Shown: positions 61,532-61,624 of the stretch, piece after piece
Position numbering within the stretch: the first letter of the stretch is position 1
How the letters are laid out: each line of letters opens with the position of its first letter
Assembly (NCBI GenBank): GCA_002917775.1
Contig: KZ627152.1
Span: 409,265-470,888 of the forward strand
Direction of reading: 5' to 3'
Origin: Glaciozyma antarctica PI12
Lineage: Eukaryota > Basidiomycota > Microbotryomycetes > Kriegeriales > Camptobasidiaceae
Length of the DNA: 61,624 bases
Translations under genes and position numbers: made by a program
Notes under the pieces: model-generated
The model's database searches: none
Seen by the model: only the letters and a program-made list of their open reading frames with translations
Told to the model about the DNA's origin: nothing

Positions 61532-61624
61532 ACTGGGTGAAAATTCACGGAAAGAAGGGGCGGCTTTTTCCAAGTTAAATGGGGGGTAAGCCTGGGGAGA
61601 AAAAAGAAGAAGAGAAGAGGCATA
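61532..61624 (-). promoter_or_regulatory. Upstream flank of the fusion gene
   Basis: Only 93 bp remain before the window ends. Purine-rich on the + strand (AAAAAAGAAGAAGAG). No GATA site is seen in this short piece. Confidence 0.3.

Overview
The window is nuclear DNA of a GC-rich, intron-rich fungus. Gene content (Rna1 RanGAP, UBP15/USP7, mitochondrial uL3, CDC27, PEX12, SRC1/HEH, CtIP/Sae2, Rts1 and others) is eukaryotic and fungal. Nearly every gene is cut by short introns of about 50-70 nt, with GTGCGT/GTACGT/GTGAGT donors and CTGAC/CTAAC branch sites. Genes sit almost back to back. This fits a Pucciniomycotina basidiomycete yeast of the Rhodotorula/Rhodosporidium type; the genus is an inference. 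I see no ribosomal RNA, tRNA, CRISPR, virus-like or transposon-derived gene.

Layout. 1-10,600: 3' part of a glycerol-3-phosphate acyltransferase, mRNA cap methyltransferase, Csm3/TIPIN, a Coq11-like protein, a small membrane protein, the inner nuclear membrane LEM protein SRC1/HEH and a COA8-like factor. 10,800-24,000: UBP15/USP7, mitochondrial uL3, RanGAP, ribosomal P1, a 1.45-kb gene-poor stretch with a diverged tandem repeat, then asparagine synthetase. 24,000-37,400: CDC27/APC3, an unknown disordered protein, RHO4, PBN1/PIG-X, IAH1 esterase, SEC66, an ELMO protein and a LACTB2-type hydrolase. 37,600-50,000: UBC6, a secreted PL14-like lyase, an alpha/beta hydrolase, PEX12, an NAD kinase and a CtIP/Sae2 protein. 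50,100-61,531: TRP2 (with an apparent frameshifting duplication), the PP2A B56 subunit RTS1, a Zn2Cys6 regulator, and a fused isochorismatase-type hydrolase plus allophanate-hydrolase amidase.

Most genes are housekeeping and unrelated to one another; order reflects compact packing, not operons. Divergent pairs share promoters of 67-570 bp. Convergent pairs often have under 60 bp between stop codons, so their 3' UTRs must overlap or be very short.

The most notable system is at the right end. One gene joins a cysteine hydrolase closely resembling biuret hydrolase to a complete amidase of the allophanate hydrolase type, which would catalyse two consecutive steps (biuret to allophanate to ammonia and CO2). 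A Zn2Cys6 regulator lies convergently beside it. Other striking points are a 14-bp tandem duplication that breaks the TRP2 frame, a 73-codon internal duplication in Csm3, start codons split or isolated by introns, and a GC-AG intron.
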